64,000 nucleotides of DNA from an uncultured Bacteroidales bacterium (GTDB lineage: Bacteria > Bacteroidota > Bacteroidia > Bacteroidales > G3-4614): positions 1 to 64,000 of the forward strand of contig CASFRS010000007.1 in assembly GCA_949297125.1 (NCBI GenBank), written 5' to 3'. Both the position numbers and the translations under genes were made by a program. The notes under the pieces are model-generated. The model ran no database searches. It had not been told where the DNA came from and saw nothing but the letters and a program-made list of their open reading frames with translations. Shown here piece after piece: positions 34,602 through 43,578 of this stretch (positions within the stretch are counted from its first letter, which is position 1; each line of letters starts with the position of its first letter).

Positions 34602-35993
34602 ATGCGGGCGGTATCGACCATATTGCTGCTGCTGATATTCCGTTGCGCCGCTGCGGAAGGGGAAAAATACATCTATCGGATATGGCTTGCCGACAAGGGA
34701 CGCAACTGCTATTCGACAGAGAGGCCGGAAGAGTTCCTGTCGGCAAAGGCTTTGGAGAGAAGGGCAAAACAGGGAATTGCCATAACGGAAGAAGACCTCC
34801 CCCCTTCGGAACACTACATAACAGAAATACTGAAATACGGGGGAAAAGCAATCTGCCGCTCACGCTGGCTCAATACGGTACTCGTGGCAAGCAACAGCGC
34901 AAGACTTGCCGCAAAGCTCGAGAAACTTCCGTTTGTAAAAGAGACGGAACTGATATATGAAAAGCGGAAGAAAACGACGGGACTTGCCCCCGTCCTGCAA
35001 TACGGGAGCATAGATTCCCTTCCGCAACCCGACAGCGTATACGGCTACTCGCGGCAGGCGGAGATACTCAACGGCACACCCCTGCACACGCAGGGATACC
35101 GGGGCAAGGGGATAACGATAGCCGTACTGGATGCCGGATTTGCCGATATCGGCGATATGCCGGAGCAAATCGACACTTCCCGGATAAAAGGGTATTACGA
35201 CGCCGTGATGGACGGCGGCGACATGGACGGCGGGCACGTGCACGGCACTGCCGTTCTTTCGGTAATGCTGGCCGACAAGCGCGGCGAGCTGTCGGGATGC
35301 GCGCCGGAAGCCGACTATATGCTGATACGCACCGAGTATTTCGGCAACGAATACCGGCAGGAGGAAGACTTCTGGGTACGCGGGGCGGAATACGCCGACA
35401 GCATAGGGGCAGACATAATAACCTCGTCCCTCGGGTATACCCGCTTCGATGCGACAAGCCGGCAATACCGGGCCTCCGACAGGGACGGTAACACGGCGGT
35501 AATTTCCCGCGGGGCAGCCGCGGCGGCGCGCAAGGGAATCGCCGTCATAGTCGGGGCAGGCAACAACGGACACGACGGCGGCAGTCCGCTTCCTTTCCCC
35601 TCCGATGCCGACGGGATAACAGCCGTAGGAAGCTGCAACCGGGACGGCCGCATATCGGCGTTCTCATCGGGCGGATACACCTGCGACGGGAGGGTAAGGC
35701 CCGACATCGTTGCTCTGGGAGAAGAGATAGCCGTAACAATAGACGGCGGCAGACTGGCAACGGCAAGCGGCACATCGTACTCAACACCTGCGGCGGCAGG
35801 GCTGGCAGCATGCCTGATGCAGGCTTTCCCGCAATGCGGCACAAGGGAAATAATGCAACTGATAAAGGAATCGTCCTCCCGTTACGATGCTCCAGAACCC
35901 CCATACGGTTACGGTATGCCGGATTTCGGAGTTGCCCTGCTGAAAGCGGCGGAAAGGTACGGTACACCGGCCGCCGCCGTAACGGAACAATAA
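34602..35993 (+). CDS. Secreted subtilisin-like S8 serine peptidase
   Basis: 463 residues from ATG 34602 (an ATG three bases earlier is possible). Signal peptide (ending near CAAAEG), a prodomain of about 100 residues, then the catalytic triad Asp177 (AVLDAGFAD), His214 (GGHVHGTAV) and Ser392 (GTSYSTPAAAG). I see no T9SS C-terminal domain; it ends AAAVTEQ, so it is probably periplasmic or exported another way. It sits 7 bp after mnmA and 15 bp before xseA, an odd companion for two nucleic-acid enzymes. Confidence 0.9.
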   Translation: MRAVSTILLLLIFRCAAAEGEKYIYRIWLADKGRNCYSTERPEEFLSAKALERRAKQGIAITEEDLPPSEHYITEILKYGGKAICRSRWLNTVLVASNSARLAAKLEKLPFVKETELIYEKRKKTTGLAPVLQYGSIDSLPQPDSVYGYSRQAEILNGTPLHTQGYRGKGITIAVLDAGFADIGDMPEQIDTSRIKGYYDAVMDGGDMDGGHVHGTAVLSVMLADKRGELSGCAPEADYMLIRTEYFGNEYRQEEDFWVRGAEYADSIGADIITSSLGYTRFDATSRQYRASDRDGNTAVISRGAAAAARKGIAVIVGAGNNGHDGGSPLPFPSDADGITAVGSCNRDGRISAFSSGGYTCDGRVRPDIVALGEEIAVTIDGGRLATASGTSYSTPAAAGLAACLMQAFPQCGTREIMQLIKESSSRYDAPEPPYGYGMPDFGVALLKAAERYGTPAAAVTEQ

Positions 35994-36008
35994 AAGAGTT
36001 TAAGCGAA

Positions 36009-37325
36009 ATGGAAAACGAAATAACACTGTATCAGCTCAACATGATGATAAGCGCCGCCGTAACGGAGGCATTCCCCGGCCGCTTCAAGGTGTCGGCCGA
36101 AATAAGCGAGCAGCGCGAGCACTCTTCGGGGCACTGCTATCTTGAACTGATACAAAAAGACCCGGCCAACGGACAGACGGTAGCACGAGCAAGGGCCAAC
36201 ATCTGGGCCAACACGTACCGAACGCTGCGCCCGTACTTTGAGAAAGCCACCGGGCGCAAACTTCAGGCAGGAGTAAAGGTCCTGGTAACGGCAAGCGTAT
36301 CATTCCACCCCAACTACCACTACTCCCTTACCATATGGGACATTGACCCCACATATACTATAGGGGACATGGCCCGGCGAAGGGCAGAAATAATAAAGAG
36401 ACTGACCGACGACGGGATAATAGACGACAACAAAAAAACCGTCTGGGACCTTCTCCCGCGCAGAGTTGCGGTAATCTCCTCGCCGAGCGCGGCAGGGTAC
36501 GGCGACTTCATGAACCAGTTGCACGGCAATGCCCGCGGGTACAGGTTCTACACTGCGCTGTTCGCCGCAGCCATGCAGGGCGATGCAAGCGAAGCGTCCA
36601 TTATCGGCGCAATGGAGAGGATATTCAACGCTCACGAAATGTTCGACTGTGTCGTAATAATACGAGGAGGAGGGGCCACATCCGAACTGAACTGTTTCGA
36701 CAGTTACCCGCTGGCCCAAAGCGTAGCGCAGTGCCCCCTGCCCGTAATAGTTGGAATCGGGCACGACCGCGATGAAACAGTTCTCGACTACGTAGCCAAC
36801 ACACGGGTAAAGACACCTACAGCCGCGGCCGAGAAACTGATAGAGAAGATGCAGGAGGCGGAAGAGAGGTGTTCCGTTCTTAAAGAAGAAGTCATTGCAA
36901 CGGTAACCGGAAGGATGCAGGGCGAGAAAGAACGGGTGGCATTGCTTAAGGAGCGGATACCCAATGCCGTGATGCGCAGGATAAACCGCGAAGAGAGCCG
37001 GACCATGCAGATAAAGAACCGCATCATATACGGAATACAGCAGAACATATCGCACAGCCGCCTGGCCCTTGCGACTTTCAGGGCGACGGTAAAAAGCGGG
37101 GCCGGGAGGGTCATTGAGCGGGAGAAAAACAGGGTAGAGCTGATAAGGAACATGATAGAACTCTCCTCGCCCGACAACATTCTAAAACGGGGCTACAGCA
37201 TAACCACCGTGAACGGATTGCCGATAAGGAGTGCAGGACAGGTAAATGCAGGAGACGAAATAGAGACAATCCTTATAGACGGGAAGATAACAAGTGAAGT
37301 AAAAAAGACAATCAACGAAAAATAA
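36009..37325 (+). CDS. xseA: Exodeoxyribonuclease VII large subunit
   Basis: Catalytic subunit of the single-strand exonuclease that degrades DNA to short oligonucleotides in repair. 438 residues: an N-terminal OB fold (about 1-105), the catalytic domain with VAVISSPSAAGYGDF, VVIIRGGGATSELNCFD and GIGHDRDETVLDYVA, then coiled coil and a C-terminal segment LKRGYSITTVNG. Length is normal. The small subunit follows 5 bp later. Confidence 0.96.
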   Translation: MENEITLYQLNMMISAAVTEAFPGRFKVSAEISEQREHSSGHCYLELIQKDPANGQTVARARANIWANTYRTLRPYFEKATGRKLQAGVKVLVTASVSFHPNYHYSLTIWDIDPTYTIGDMARRRAEIIKRLTDDGIIDDNKKTVWDLLPRRVAVISSPSAAGYGDFMNQLHGNARGYRFYTALFAAAMQGDASEASIIGAMERIFNAHEMFDCVVIIRGGGATSELNCFDSYPLAQSVAQCPLPVIVGIGHDRDETVLDYVANTRVKTPTAAAEKLIEKMQEAEERCSVLKEEVIATVTGRMQGEKERVALLKERIPNAVMRRINREESRTMQIKNRIIYGIQQNISHSRLALATFRATVKSGAGRVIEREKNRVELIRNMIELSSPDNILKRGYSITTVNGLPIRSAGQVNAGDEIETILIDGKITSEVKKTINEK

Positions 37326-37330
37326 CAGCC

Positions 37331-37534
37331 ATGGAAGAGATAAAAAGTTACAGCGAAGCGATAGCAGAACTCGAAAAGATTGTAGAGAAAATCCAGCGTG
37401 ATGACTGCCGCATTGATGACATGAGAAGATACGTAAAACGTTCGGTGGAACTCCTCAACTACTGCAAGAAGGAACTGTTCCAAACCGACGAAGAGCTGAA
37501 ACGGCTGCTGGAAGACCTCGGCGACAAAGAATAA
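37331..37534 (+). CDS. xseB: Exodeoxyribonuclease VII small subunit
   Basis: 67 residues forming two helices, SYSEAIAELEKIVEKIQRDD and a second ending in EELKRLLEDLGDKE, characteristic of XseB. Several copies bind one XseA. It is the last gene of the mnmA-S8-xseA-xseB unit, followed by a strong hairpin. Confidence 0.94.
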   Translation: MEEIKSYSEAIAELEKIVEKIQRDDCRIDDMRRYVKRSVELLNYCKKELFQTDEELKRLLEDLGDKE

Positions 37535-37579
37535 GAAGTGGGGCTTGCCCCTTTAAAACGCACGCTGCTCCGATATCAG

Positions 37580-37624
37580 GCAGAAGCGCGCATTCCCGTA
37601 CTGCATGGGGATGCGCGCTTCTGC
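37580..37624. terminator. Bidirectional hairpin between xseB and lpxH
   Basis: An 18-bp stem (37580-37597 with 37607-37624, core GCAGAAGCGCGCAT) closes a 9-base loop between convergent operons. No long T tract is present on either side. Confidence 0.75.
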
Positions 37625-37649
37625 CGCAAACGGAACATACCGGCAGGCC

Positions 37650-38405
37650 CTAACCGTCAAAACGCTTGAGGACAAGGACCGAACCGTCGAATTCGGCATA
37701 GGTAAAAAGCGAAATCCAATCGCCTGTCAGAGTAATGGAACCGCCCGAAGAGAGAGGTCGCTGGAAAGCTATATGCTGGTGCCCGAATATGAAATAATCG
37801 ATTGCGCCGCTCTTTTCCCTGTTGTATTTTTCGGCGAAGGCCACCAAAGGGTTTTCTGCGTCGGGCTTGAATCCGGGGGTTGCCCCGCCAGACCTCCGGC
37901 TTCCCGACGAACACCCGTCGGCAAACGAAACAGTCCAGCGCGGATGCACGGAGGCATAAAGCAACTGGCAGATCCGGTTGCGGAATATCCAACGTATAAG
38001 ACGGAAACCGAACGAAATTTCCCCTTCCCCGTCGCCATGGCCAAGATAGAACCGCTTGCCCGCAATCTCGGTAACGAACGACTCGCGATGCACTATTATT
38101 CCCGTCTCCGAAGGGAGATAGTCGAAAATCCATATATCGTGATTCCCTATCAGCCAGTGGACCTCCACGCCGCTGTCGGTAAGTTCGGCTATCTTGCCGA
38201 AAAAACGGACATGCCCCCTGGGGACTACACTTTTATATTCATACCAGTAGTCAAGCACATCGCCGAGCATATAAATGGCCGACGCCGTACCTTTTACGGA
38301 ATCGAGCCAGCGGACCACGCGTTTTTCCGTCTCGCGCGGGGACTCCAGCGTGGATGCCCCCAAATGCATATCCGATATGAAATAGACTTTTTTTCCTTTA
38401 TCCAT
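37650..38405 (-). CDS. lpxH: UDP-2,3-diacylglucosamine diphosphatase (LpxH-type)
   Basis: Releases UMP from UDP-2,3-diacylglucosamine to give lipid X, the fourth step of lipid A synthesis, at the inner membrane. 251 residues of the calcineurin-like phosphoesterase fold: Asp12-x-His14 (SDMHLG), Asp49 (LGDVLD), Asn88-His89-Asp90 (GNHD) and His123 (LGHGDG). It is the last gene of a pepD-DUF59-lpxH unit, 33 bp after its neighbour. Confidence 0.88.
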   Translation of the reverse strand: MDKGKKVYFISDMHLGASTLESPRETEKRVVRWLDSVKGTASAIYMLGDVLDYWYEYKSVVPRGHVRFFGKIAELTDSGVEVHWLIGNHDIWIFDYLPSETGIIVHRESFVTEIAGKRFYLGHGDGEGEISFGFRLIRWIFRNRICQLLYASVHPRWTVSFADGCSSGSRRSGGATPGFKPDAENPLVAFAEKYNREKSGAIDYFIFGHQHIAFQRPLSSGGSITLTGDWISLFTYAEFDGSVLVLKRFDG

Positions 38406-38438
38406 AAGCAGCAGCGGATAGAAGCAGGAACAGGACGG

Positions 38439-38756
38439 CTACAGGAATCCGAGTTCGAGTTTCGCCTCCTCGCTCATCATGTCCTTGTTCCACTCCGGAT
38501 CAAACACCAGATTCAAATCGACGCTCTTTATCCCGTCTATCCCTTCCAGCTTCATCCTTACATCTTCCATTATATAGTCGGCTGCAGGGCAATTCGGGGC
38601 AGTAAGCGTCATATCCACCTTCAGATTCCCGTCATCATCTATATCGATAAGGTAAATCAACCCCAAATCATAAATATTTACCGGAATCTCGGGGTCGTAA
38701 ACCGTCCTCAGCATCTTTACCACCCTCTCTTCCAAAGTAGGCTCGGTACCTGTCAT
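38439..38756 (-). CDS. DUF59/MIP18-family iron-sulfur assembly protein (SufT-like)
   Basis: 105 residues with the family signature VYDPEIPVNIYDLGLIY and TLTAPNCPAADY, where Cys56 is the conserved reactive cysteine. Members help mature Fe-S proteins in the cytoplasm. It lies 13 bp downstream of pepD and 33 bp upstream of lpxH; the grouping seems to be of convenience rather than of pathway. Confidence 0.9.
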   Translation of the reverse strand: MTGTEPTLEERVVKMLRTVYDPEIPVNIYDLGLIYLIDIDDDGNLKVDMTLTAPNCPAADYIMEDVRMKLEGIDGIKSVDLNLVFDPEWNKDMMSEEAKLELGFL

Positions 38757-38769
38757 ATCTGTTTCATAT

Positions 38770-40230
38770 CTATTGTTCTGCCACCTTTACAAGGATAGCC
38801 TTAAGGAATGTATAGAATCTCTCAACCGACGGGATGTGCATCCTCTCGTCGGGCGTATGCACATCGGCCATGGTCGGGCCTATCGAAATCATATCCAGCG
38901 ACGGGTATTTTTTAAGGAACAGGGCGCACTCCAACCCGGCATGAATAGCCTTAACCTGCGGTTTTTTATCGTTGAAGGACTCCTTGTACGCATCCACCGC
39001 GATTTTCAGCAGTTCCGATTTCCTGTCGGGACGCCAGCCGGGATATGCATCGCCGTGCGACACTTTGGCTCCGGCCAGCATGAAAAGACTTTCTACGCTT
39101 CCCACGATAGCCTCTTTCATGGAATCGACACTGCTCCGCTGGCTGGTAGAGACTATAATCCTGTTCTCTCCCGACTTCTTTACGGATGCAAGGTTGGTGG
39201 AAGTCTCCACAAGGCCCTTCATCTCCGCGCTCATTGAAATAACGCCATGGGGACATGCATTCAGCGTATTGAGCAGCACAAACGACGTCTGGCGATCCAT
39301 GGCAACCTTGCAGGGTTCAACACTCTCCCACTGCATAGTAAAATCTTCATCCACGCCTTGCAGTTCCTCTCGCACTGTTGCCGCATACATGTTCAGCTCG
39401 ACAGTGATGCGCTCCCTGTTGTCGGCCGGGACGCCTATTACGGCAGAAGCCTCGCGCGGTATGGCATTGCGCAGGCTTCCCCCCTCGAACGAAGCCAGGA
39501 CCATATTGTACTTATCCATTGCAGGGCACAAAAAACGGGACAGAATCTTTATGGCGTTCCCGCGCCCGAGATGAATATCACCGCCCGAGTGCCCCCCCTT
39601 CAGCCCCGAAACGGAAATTTTCATGAAATGATAATTAGGCGGGGACATCATTGGATTGTGAACAAACGTGGCTGTGGTATCGGCCCCGCCGGCGCAACCT
39701 ATAAATATCTCGCCTTCCTCTTCCGAATCGAGGTTTATCAGGTATTTGCCGCTTATAAAGCCGTCTTTCAATGCTTTTGCACCCCCAAGCCCCGTCTCTT
39801 CATCGACGGTAAAGAGTGCCTCTATCGGCCCTGTCGGGAGTTCCTTTTCCGTCAGCAGGGCCAGTGCGGCCGCTATGCCGATGCCGTTGTCCGCACCGAG
39901 CGTGGTTCCTTCGGCCGTTACCCAATCGCCGTCTATGTAAGGTTTCAACGGGTCCTTGTCAAAATCTATCTTCACCCCTTCGACCTTATCGCAAACCATA
40001 TCCATATGCGCCTGCAATGTAACGGCGGGAGCGTTCCCGCACCCGGGCGATGCCGGCCGCGACACCAGGATGTTGCCCGCCTCGTCCTCCTTGTACTGGA
40101 GTTTGTGCGCGGTTGCAAAGTTCTTTATGTACGCCCTTATCTTCTCTTCCTTTTTAGAGGGACGCGGGACTTTTGTTATCTCCTCGAAAATACCCCATAC
40201 AGATACGGGTTCCAATTCTCTAATCTCCAT
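38770..40230 (-). CDS. pepD: Aminoacyl-histidine dipeptidase (M20 family)
   Basis: Cytoplasmic zinc dipeptidase that cleaves Xaa-His and other dipeptides. 486 residues: metal ligands in TLQAHMDMVCDK and LGADNGIG, the catalytic glutamates in TVDEETGLGG, a dimerisation lid domain, and the C-terminal AIHAGLECALF and GPTMADVHTPDER. Length and motifs match PepD of enterobacteria and Bacteroides. First gene of its operon. Confidence 0.95.
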   Translation of the reverse strand: MEIRELEPVSVWGIFEEITKVPRPSKKEEKIRAYIKNFATAHKLQYKEDEAGNILVSRPASPGCGNAPAVTLQAHMDMVCDKVEGVKIDFDKDPLKPYIDGDWVTAEGTTLGADNGIGIAAALALLTEKELPTGPIEALFTVDEETGLGGAKALKDGFISGKYLINLDSEEEGEIFIGCAGGADTTATFVHNPMMSPPNYHFMKISVSGLKGGHSGGDIHLGRGNAIKILSRFLCPAMDKYNMVLASFEGGSLRNAIPREASAVIGVPADNRERITVELNMYAATVREELQGVDEDFTMQWESVEPCKVAMDRQTSFVLLNTLNACPHGVISMSAEMKGLVETSTNLASVKKSGENRIIVSTSQRSSVDSMKEAIVGSVESLFMLAGAKVSHGDAYPGWRPDRKSELLKIAVDAYKESFNDKKPQVKAIHAGLECALFLKKYPSLDMISIGPTMADVHTPDERMHIPSVERFYTFLKAILVKVAEQ

Positions 40231-40366
40231 AAAAAAGACTTATTAATAAAACCTCTGAAAATACCTACAACAACCGTGCCCGAAAACCGGCAGAGCGTTT
40301 TTATGCTTTCACTGCGCCCGCAAACGCATGGGACATGGCAGGAGTCCTGCTGTTTAGGAAAAATAA

Positions 40367-40398
40367 TTTGCTACTACTGCCAAGTTGCATTATATTTG
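40367..40398 (+). promoter_or_regulatory. Promoter of the small membrane protein-OmpH operon
   Basis: TTTG (40367-40370), exactly 20 bases, TATATTTG (40391-40398). Initiation near 40405 gives a leader of about 40 nt to ATG 40444. Confidence 0.8.
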
Positions 40399-40443
40399 CG
40401 AAGCCTATGCGTTGCTGCATTTCAAGAAACAAAGATACTAAAA

Positions 40444-40665
40444 ATGTTGTACACTCTGATTTTTGCATTGCTGATAATGGCAGTAGCCGTATTCATAATG
40501 TCGGTAAAACTGATATTCAAAAAAGGGGGCAGGTTTCCCGACGGGCACATAGGGCACAGCAAGGCGATGAAATCGAGAGGAATAAAATGCGCCGTATCGA
40601 CCGATGCCGGAGAAAGGCGCCAAAAGGACCTGAAAGAGAGAATAACAACAAACAACAATAAATAA
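40444..40665 (+). CDS. Conserved small membrane protein
   Basis: 73 residues, starting at ATG 40444 behind a consensus promoter. One N-terminal membrane helix (LIFALLIMAVAVFIMSVKL) is followed by a cytosolic basic tail with the pattern KKGGRFPDGHIGHSKAM and RGIKCAVSTD. I associate this pattern with short membrane proteins widespread in Bacteroidota; the single Cys may bind a cofactor or partner, but I do not know the function. It lies 6 bp before the OmpH-like gene, so the two are cotranscribed. Confidence 0.8.
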   Translation: MLYTLIFALLIMAVAVFIMSVKLIFKKGGRFPDGHIGHSKAMKSRGIKCAVSTDAGERRQKDLKERITTNNNK

Positions 40666-40671
40666 ACTACC

Positions 40672-41259
40672 ATGAAAAAATTCTACAAGATTTTACCCGT
40701 TATTGCGCTCGCCGCATTTACCGCCGCAGTATTTACGCAGTGCAAAAAAAGCGAGAGTTCCGACAAACTGCTGGCAATAAGCGAAAGCGACTCGTGCCAG
40801 GCTTCGGGATTGAGGGTGGCATACATAAACACCGACACCCTTCTGGAGAAATACGAACTGGCAAAGAAACTCAATGACGAGATTCTCAAAAAGGACAAGA
40901 CAATCCGCGCCAACGTAAACGAGCGCAGCAAATCGCTCGAAAAGGACGTCAGCGAGTTCCAGCGCAAATACAACAACAACGCATTCCTTTCGCAGGAGCG
41001 TGCAGAGCAGGAATACCAGCGTATAAACAACCGCCAGCAGGAACTTCAGGAATATGTCCAGAGAATGGAAATAGAGGCAATGCAGAACAGGCAGAAAGTC
41101 ATACAGGTAGTTTCCGACTCCATACAGAACTATATCAAGAGCGAAATAAAAGGCAAATACGACATAGTTCTCAACAATGCCGGTACGCTGCACGTGGCCG
41201 ACAAGATAGACATAACACAAGAGGTTGTGGACGGACTCAACGCACGATACAAGGAATAA
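40672..41259 (+). CDS. OmpH/Skp-family periplasmic chaperone
   Basis: 195 residues. The N-terminal signal ends in FTQCKKSES, where the Cys may be lipidated although the lipobox is poor. An OmpH domain follows, beginning LRVAYINTDTLLEKYELAKK, with a long coiled coil (about 75-165, rich in Glu, Gln, Arg) forming the tentacles. It holds unfolded outer-membrane proteins during transit. Transcribed with the small membrane protein upstream and followed by a hairpin at 41293-41334. Confidence 0.88.
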   Translation: MKKFYKILPVIALAAFTAAVFTQCKKSESSDKLLAISESDSCQASGLRVAYINTDTLLEKYELAKKLNDEILKKDKTIRANVNERSKSLEKDVSEFQRKYNNNAFLSQERAEQEYQRINNRQQELQEYVQRMEIEAMQNRQKVIQVVSDSIQNYIKSEIKGKYDIVLNNAGTLHVADKIDITQEVVDGLNARYKE

Positions 41260-41292
41260 CCGCGCGAAGCCGGACAAAGCCACTTTACACAC

Positions 41293-41334
41293 TGCGGGTT
41301 GCCGACCGGATTACCGTCCGATTTGCAGCCCGCA
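41293..41334 (+). terminator. Hairpin after the OmpH-like gene
   Basis: TGCGGGTTGC pairs with GCAGCCCGCA (10 bp, one G-U) around a 22-base loop with CGG/CCG pairing. It has no T tract, so it may be a weak terminator or an RNA-stability structure. Confidence 0.5.
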
Positions 41335-41472
41335 GCCGTTGATTGCCTGGCCGCACGAAGCCGCGTGCTGCTCCCGATGTGCGTCCAGGAGCAGTATTGG
41401 ACCTCGGGAATAAGGTCAAGACAGAGTTTATTCTTACCTTTACGCACAGAAAACAAAAAGCCTCTATTACGT

Positions 41473-43431
41473 ATGGACAGACGGAACACCCAGCTCAGGC
41501 GGCTTGCCGATACCGTAGCAGCCGTTCTGCTGCTTGCAGCAATAAACTCATGCGCCAGCATAGGCACACCAAGCGGAGGGCCGCGCGACTACACCCCGCC
41601 CGTTTACAAGGGGAGCACGCCAAAGCAGAACCAGACAAACGTAAAAAGCGGAAAAATAGAAATCGAATTCGATGAAATACTGCAACTCGACAACCCGTCG
41701 GAAAACGTGGTCATCTCGCCGCCGCAGAAAGAGATGCCCAAGATAAGTTCGATAGGGAGGAAGATATCCATAGAACTGCTCGACTCGCTCATACCCAACA
41801 CCACATACGCAATCGACTTCGGCGATGCAATAAAGGACAACAACGAGGGGAATATCCTCAGCGGTTTTTCACTGGCGTTCTCCACGGGCGACAAAACCGA
41901 CTCTCTCCAGATAGCCGGCACAGTACTCAATGCGGCAGACCTCGAGCCGATAACCGGCATGACGATAGGAATCCACTCCGACACTACCGATACCGCCCTG
42001 TCGACAAAACCGTTCGAGCGCATATCCCGGAGCGACGCTTTCGGCAAGTTCACCATCCGCAACCTCACACCCGGGAAATACCGCATATACGGGCTGAAAG
42101 ACGCCGACCGCAGTTACACGTACAACAACGCTTCGGAAGATATTGCCTTCAGCAAGGAAATAATCGTGCCTACCGCCGAGGGGAGCATAGTAACCGACAC
42201 CTTGAAAATAACGGAAGTAAAAGACGGGAAGGAGACGACCCGCGATTCGGTAGTAACGCGCAACACCACTGTTTTCCGGCCCGACAGCATACTCCTTCTG
42301 GCTTTCAACCAGGGGAAAGAGGCCCTCTACCTCAGCAAGACAGACCGTCAGGAACGCCGCCGTTTTACCATAATATTCTCGACCGCCACCGACTCCCTGC
42401 CCGAACTCGAGCCGCTGAACTTCACCCCGTCCGTCCCGGACTGGTACATACTTGAACGCACGGCAAGGAACGACACCCTGAACTACTGGATAAAGGATTC
42501 TGCCATATACAATATGGACACCCTCGCGTTTGCGGCAAGGTACAAGGCCTCCGATACCCTTATGAACATAACCGACCACAGGGATACCCTCGAATTCCTT
42601 GCACGCAAGGAGACAAGGCCAGCAGGCGACAATGCCGCAGGGCGCAGGAGAAGGCGCAACAATGCCGACACGGTAACGGTAAAGCACATGGAGATAAGCC
42701 CCCGGGTAAATGCCGCAACGGAAGTCTACGCCATGCCCCGCTTCGTCTTCGACCAGCCGTTAAGGCACATAGACACCTCCGCCGTGCACCTGGAGATAAA
42801 GGAGGACAGCACATGGACGGAGGTAAAAGGATTCAGGTTCCATGCCGATTCCCTCTCGCCCAGAACATATATACTTGAAAATCCGTGGAAATTTGCCGGA
42901 GAGTACAAATTCACGATAGACTCTCTCGGGGCCGAGGGAATATACGGCGAATACACCAAAGGGTTATCGCAGAAAATAAAGATAAGGAAAAGCGAGGAAT
43001 ACTCCAATCTGTATATCGAAACAAAGGGGGTAGAATCGGGGGCATTCATCGAACTGCTTAACAAAAGCGACAAACCTGTCCGTTACGCCACGGTGCGGAA
43101 CGGCGGAGCCGAATTCGTATTCGTACAACCCGGCACATACTATGCGAGGCTTGTAATAGACAGCGACGGAAACCGCAAATTCACAAGCGGGGAATATCCG
43201 GTACGGCAGCCCGAAAAAGTATACTACTACAATAACCCGATAGAGCTGAAACCCAACTGGGACGTAGAGCAGACGTGGGACGTGTACGCCATTCCCGTTG
43301 AAAGGCAGAAACCGTACGAGATAGTGAAAAACAAGCCGGCCAACTATAAGAAGGAGGACGATGCCGACAGGGAAGACAGGGAAAACGACCCCATATACTC
43401 TAACCGGCCCACAACCACACTGCAGTTCTGA
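41473..43431 (+). CDS. Ig-like (Big_5-type) domain lipoprotein
   Basis: 652 residues from ATG 41473. Lipoprotein signal with Cys27 (LLLAAINSCASIGTPSGG), then an Ig-like domain at about 40-135 (IEIEFDEILQLDNPSENVVI to FSLAFSTGD) and a carboxypeptidase-regulatory-like domain at about 140-215. The C-terminal 400 residues are beta-rich and end in a charged DDADREDRENDP tail. It is probably exposed at the periplasmic or cell surface. Function unknown. The longer frame starting at 41299 runs through the hairpin and is rejected. Confidence 0.85.
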   Translation: MDRRNTQLRRLADTVAAVLLLAAINSCASIGTPSGGPRDYTPPVYKGSTPKQNQTNVKSGKIEIEFDEILQLDNPSENVVISPPQKEMPKISSIGRKISIELLDSLIPNTTYAIDFGDAIKDNNEGNILSGFSLAFSTGDKTDSLQIAGTVLNAADLEPITGMTIGIHSDTTDTALSTKPFERISRSDAFGKFTIRNLTPGKYRIYGLKDADRSYTYNNASEDIAFSKEIIVPTAEGSIVTDTLKITEVKDGKETTRDSVVTRNTTVFRPDSILLLAFNQGKEALYLSKTDRQERRRFTIIFSTATDSLPELEPLNFTPSVPDWYILERTARNDTLNYWIKDSAIYNMDTLAFAARYKASDTLMNITDHRDTLEFLARKETRPAGDNAAGRRRRRNNADTVTVKHMEISPRVNAATEVYAMPRFVFDQPLRHIDTSAVHLEIKEDSTWTEVKGFRFHADSLSPRTYILENPWKFAGEYKFTIDSLGAEGIYGEYTKGLSQKIKIRKSEEYSNLYIETKGVESGAFIELLNKSDKPVRYATVRNGGAEFVFVQPGTYYARLVIDSDGNRKFTSGEYPVRQPEKVYYYNNPIELKPNWDVEQTWDVYAIPVERQKPYEIVKNKPANYKKEDDADREDRENDPIYSNRPTTTLQF

Positions 43432-43498
43432 CAGCAAGGGGAACGTTGCCGGATAGAGAAAAAGGGGCGGCAAGTTACCGTATATGCCGACAAATGAG

Positions 43499-43506
43499 TA
43501 CCTTTG
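43499..43506 (+). promoter_or_regulatory. -7 element of leuS promoter
   Basis: TACCTTTG, about 75 bp upstream of ATG 43579. The -33 region is weak. Confidence 0.5.
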
Positions 43507-43578
43507 CAAACCGTTAAGCGTACTCTTGCACGCCAACAGGCTGATAGACAAAGAAAAAAGAAAAAACAGAACGGCAAA

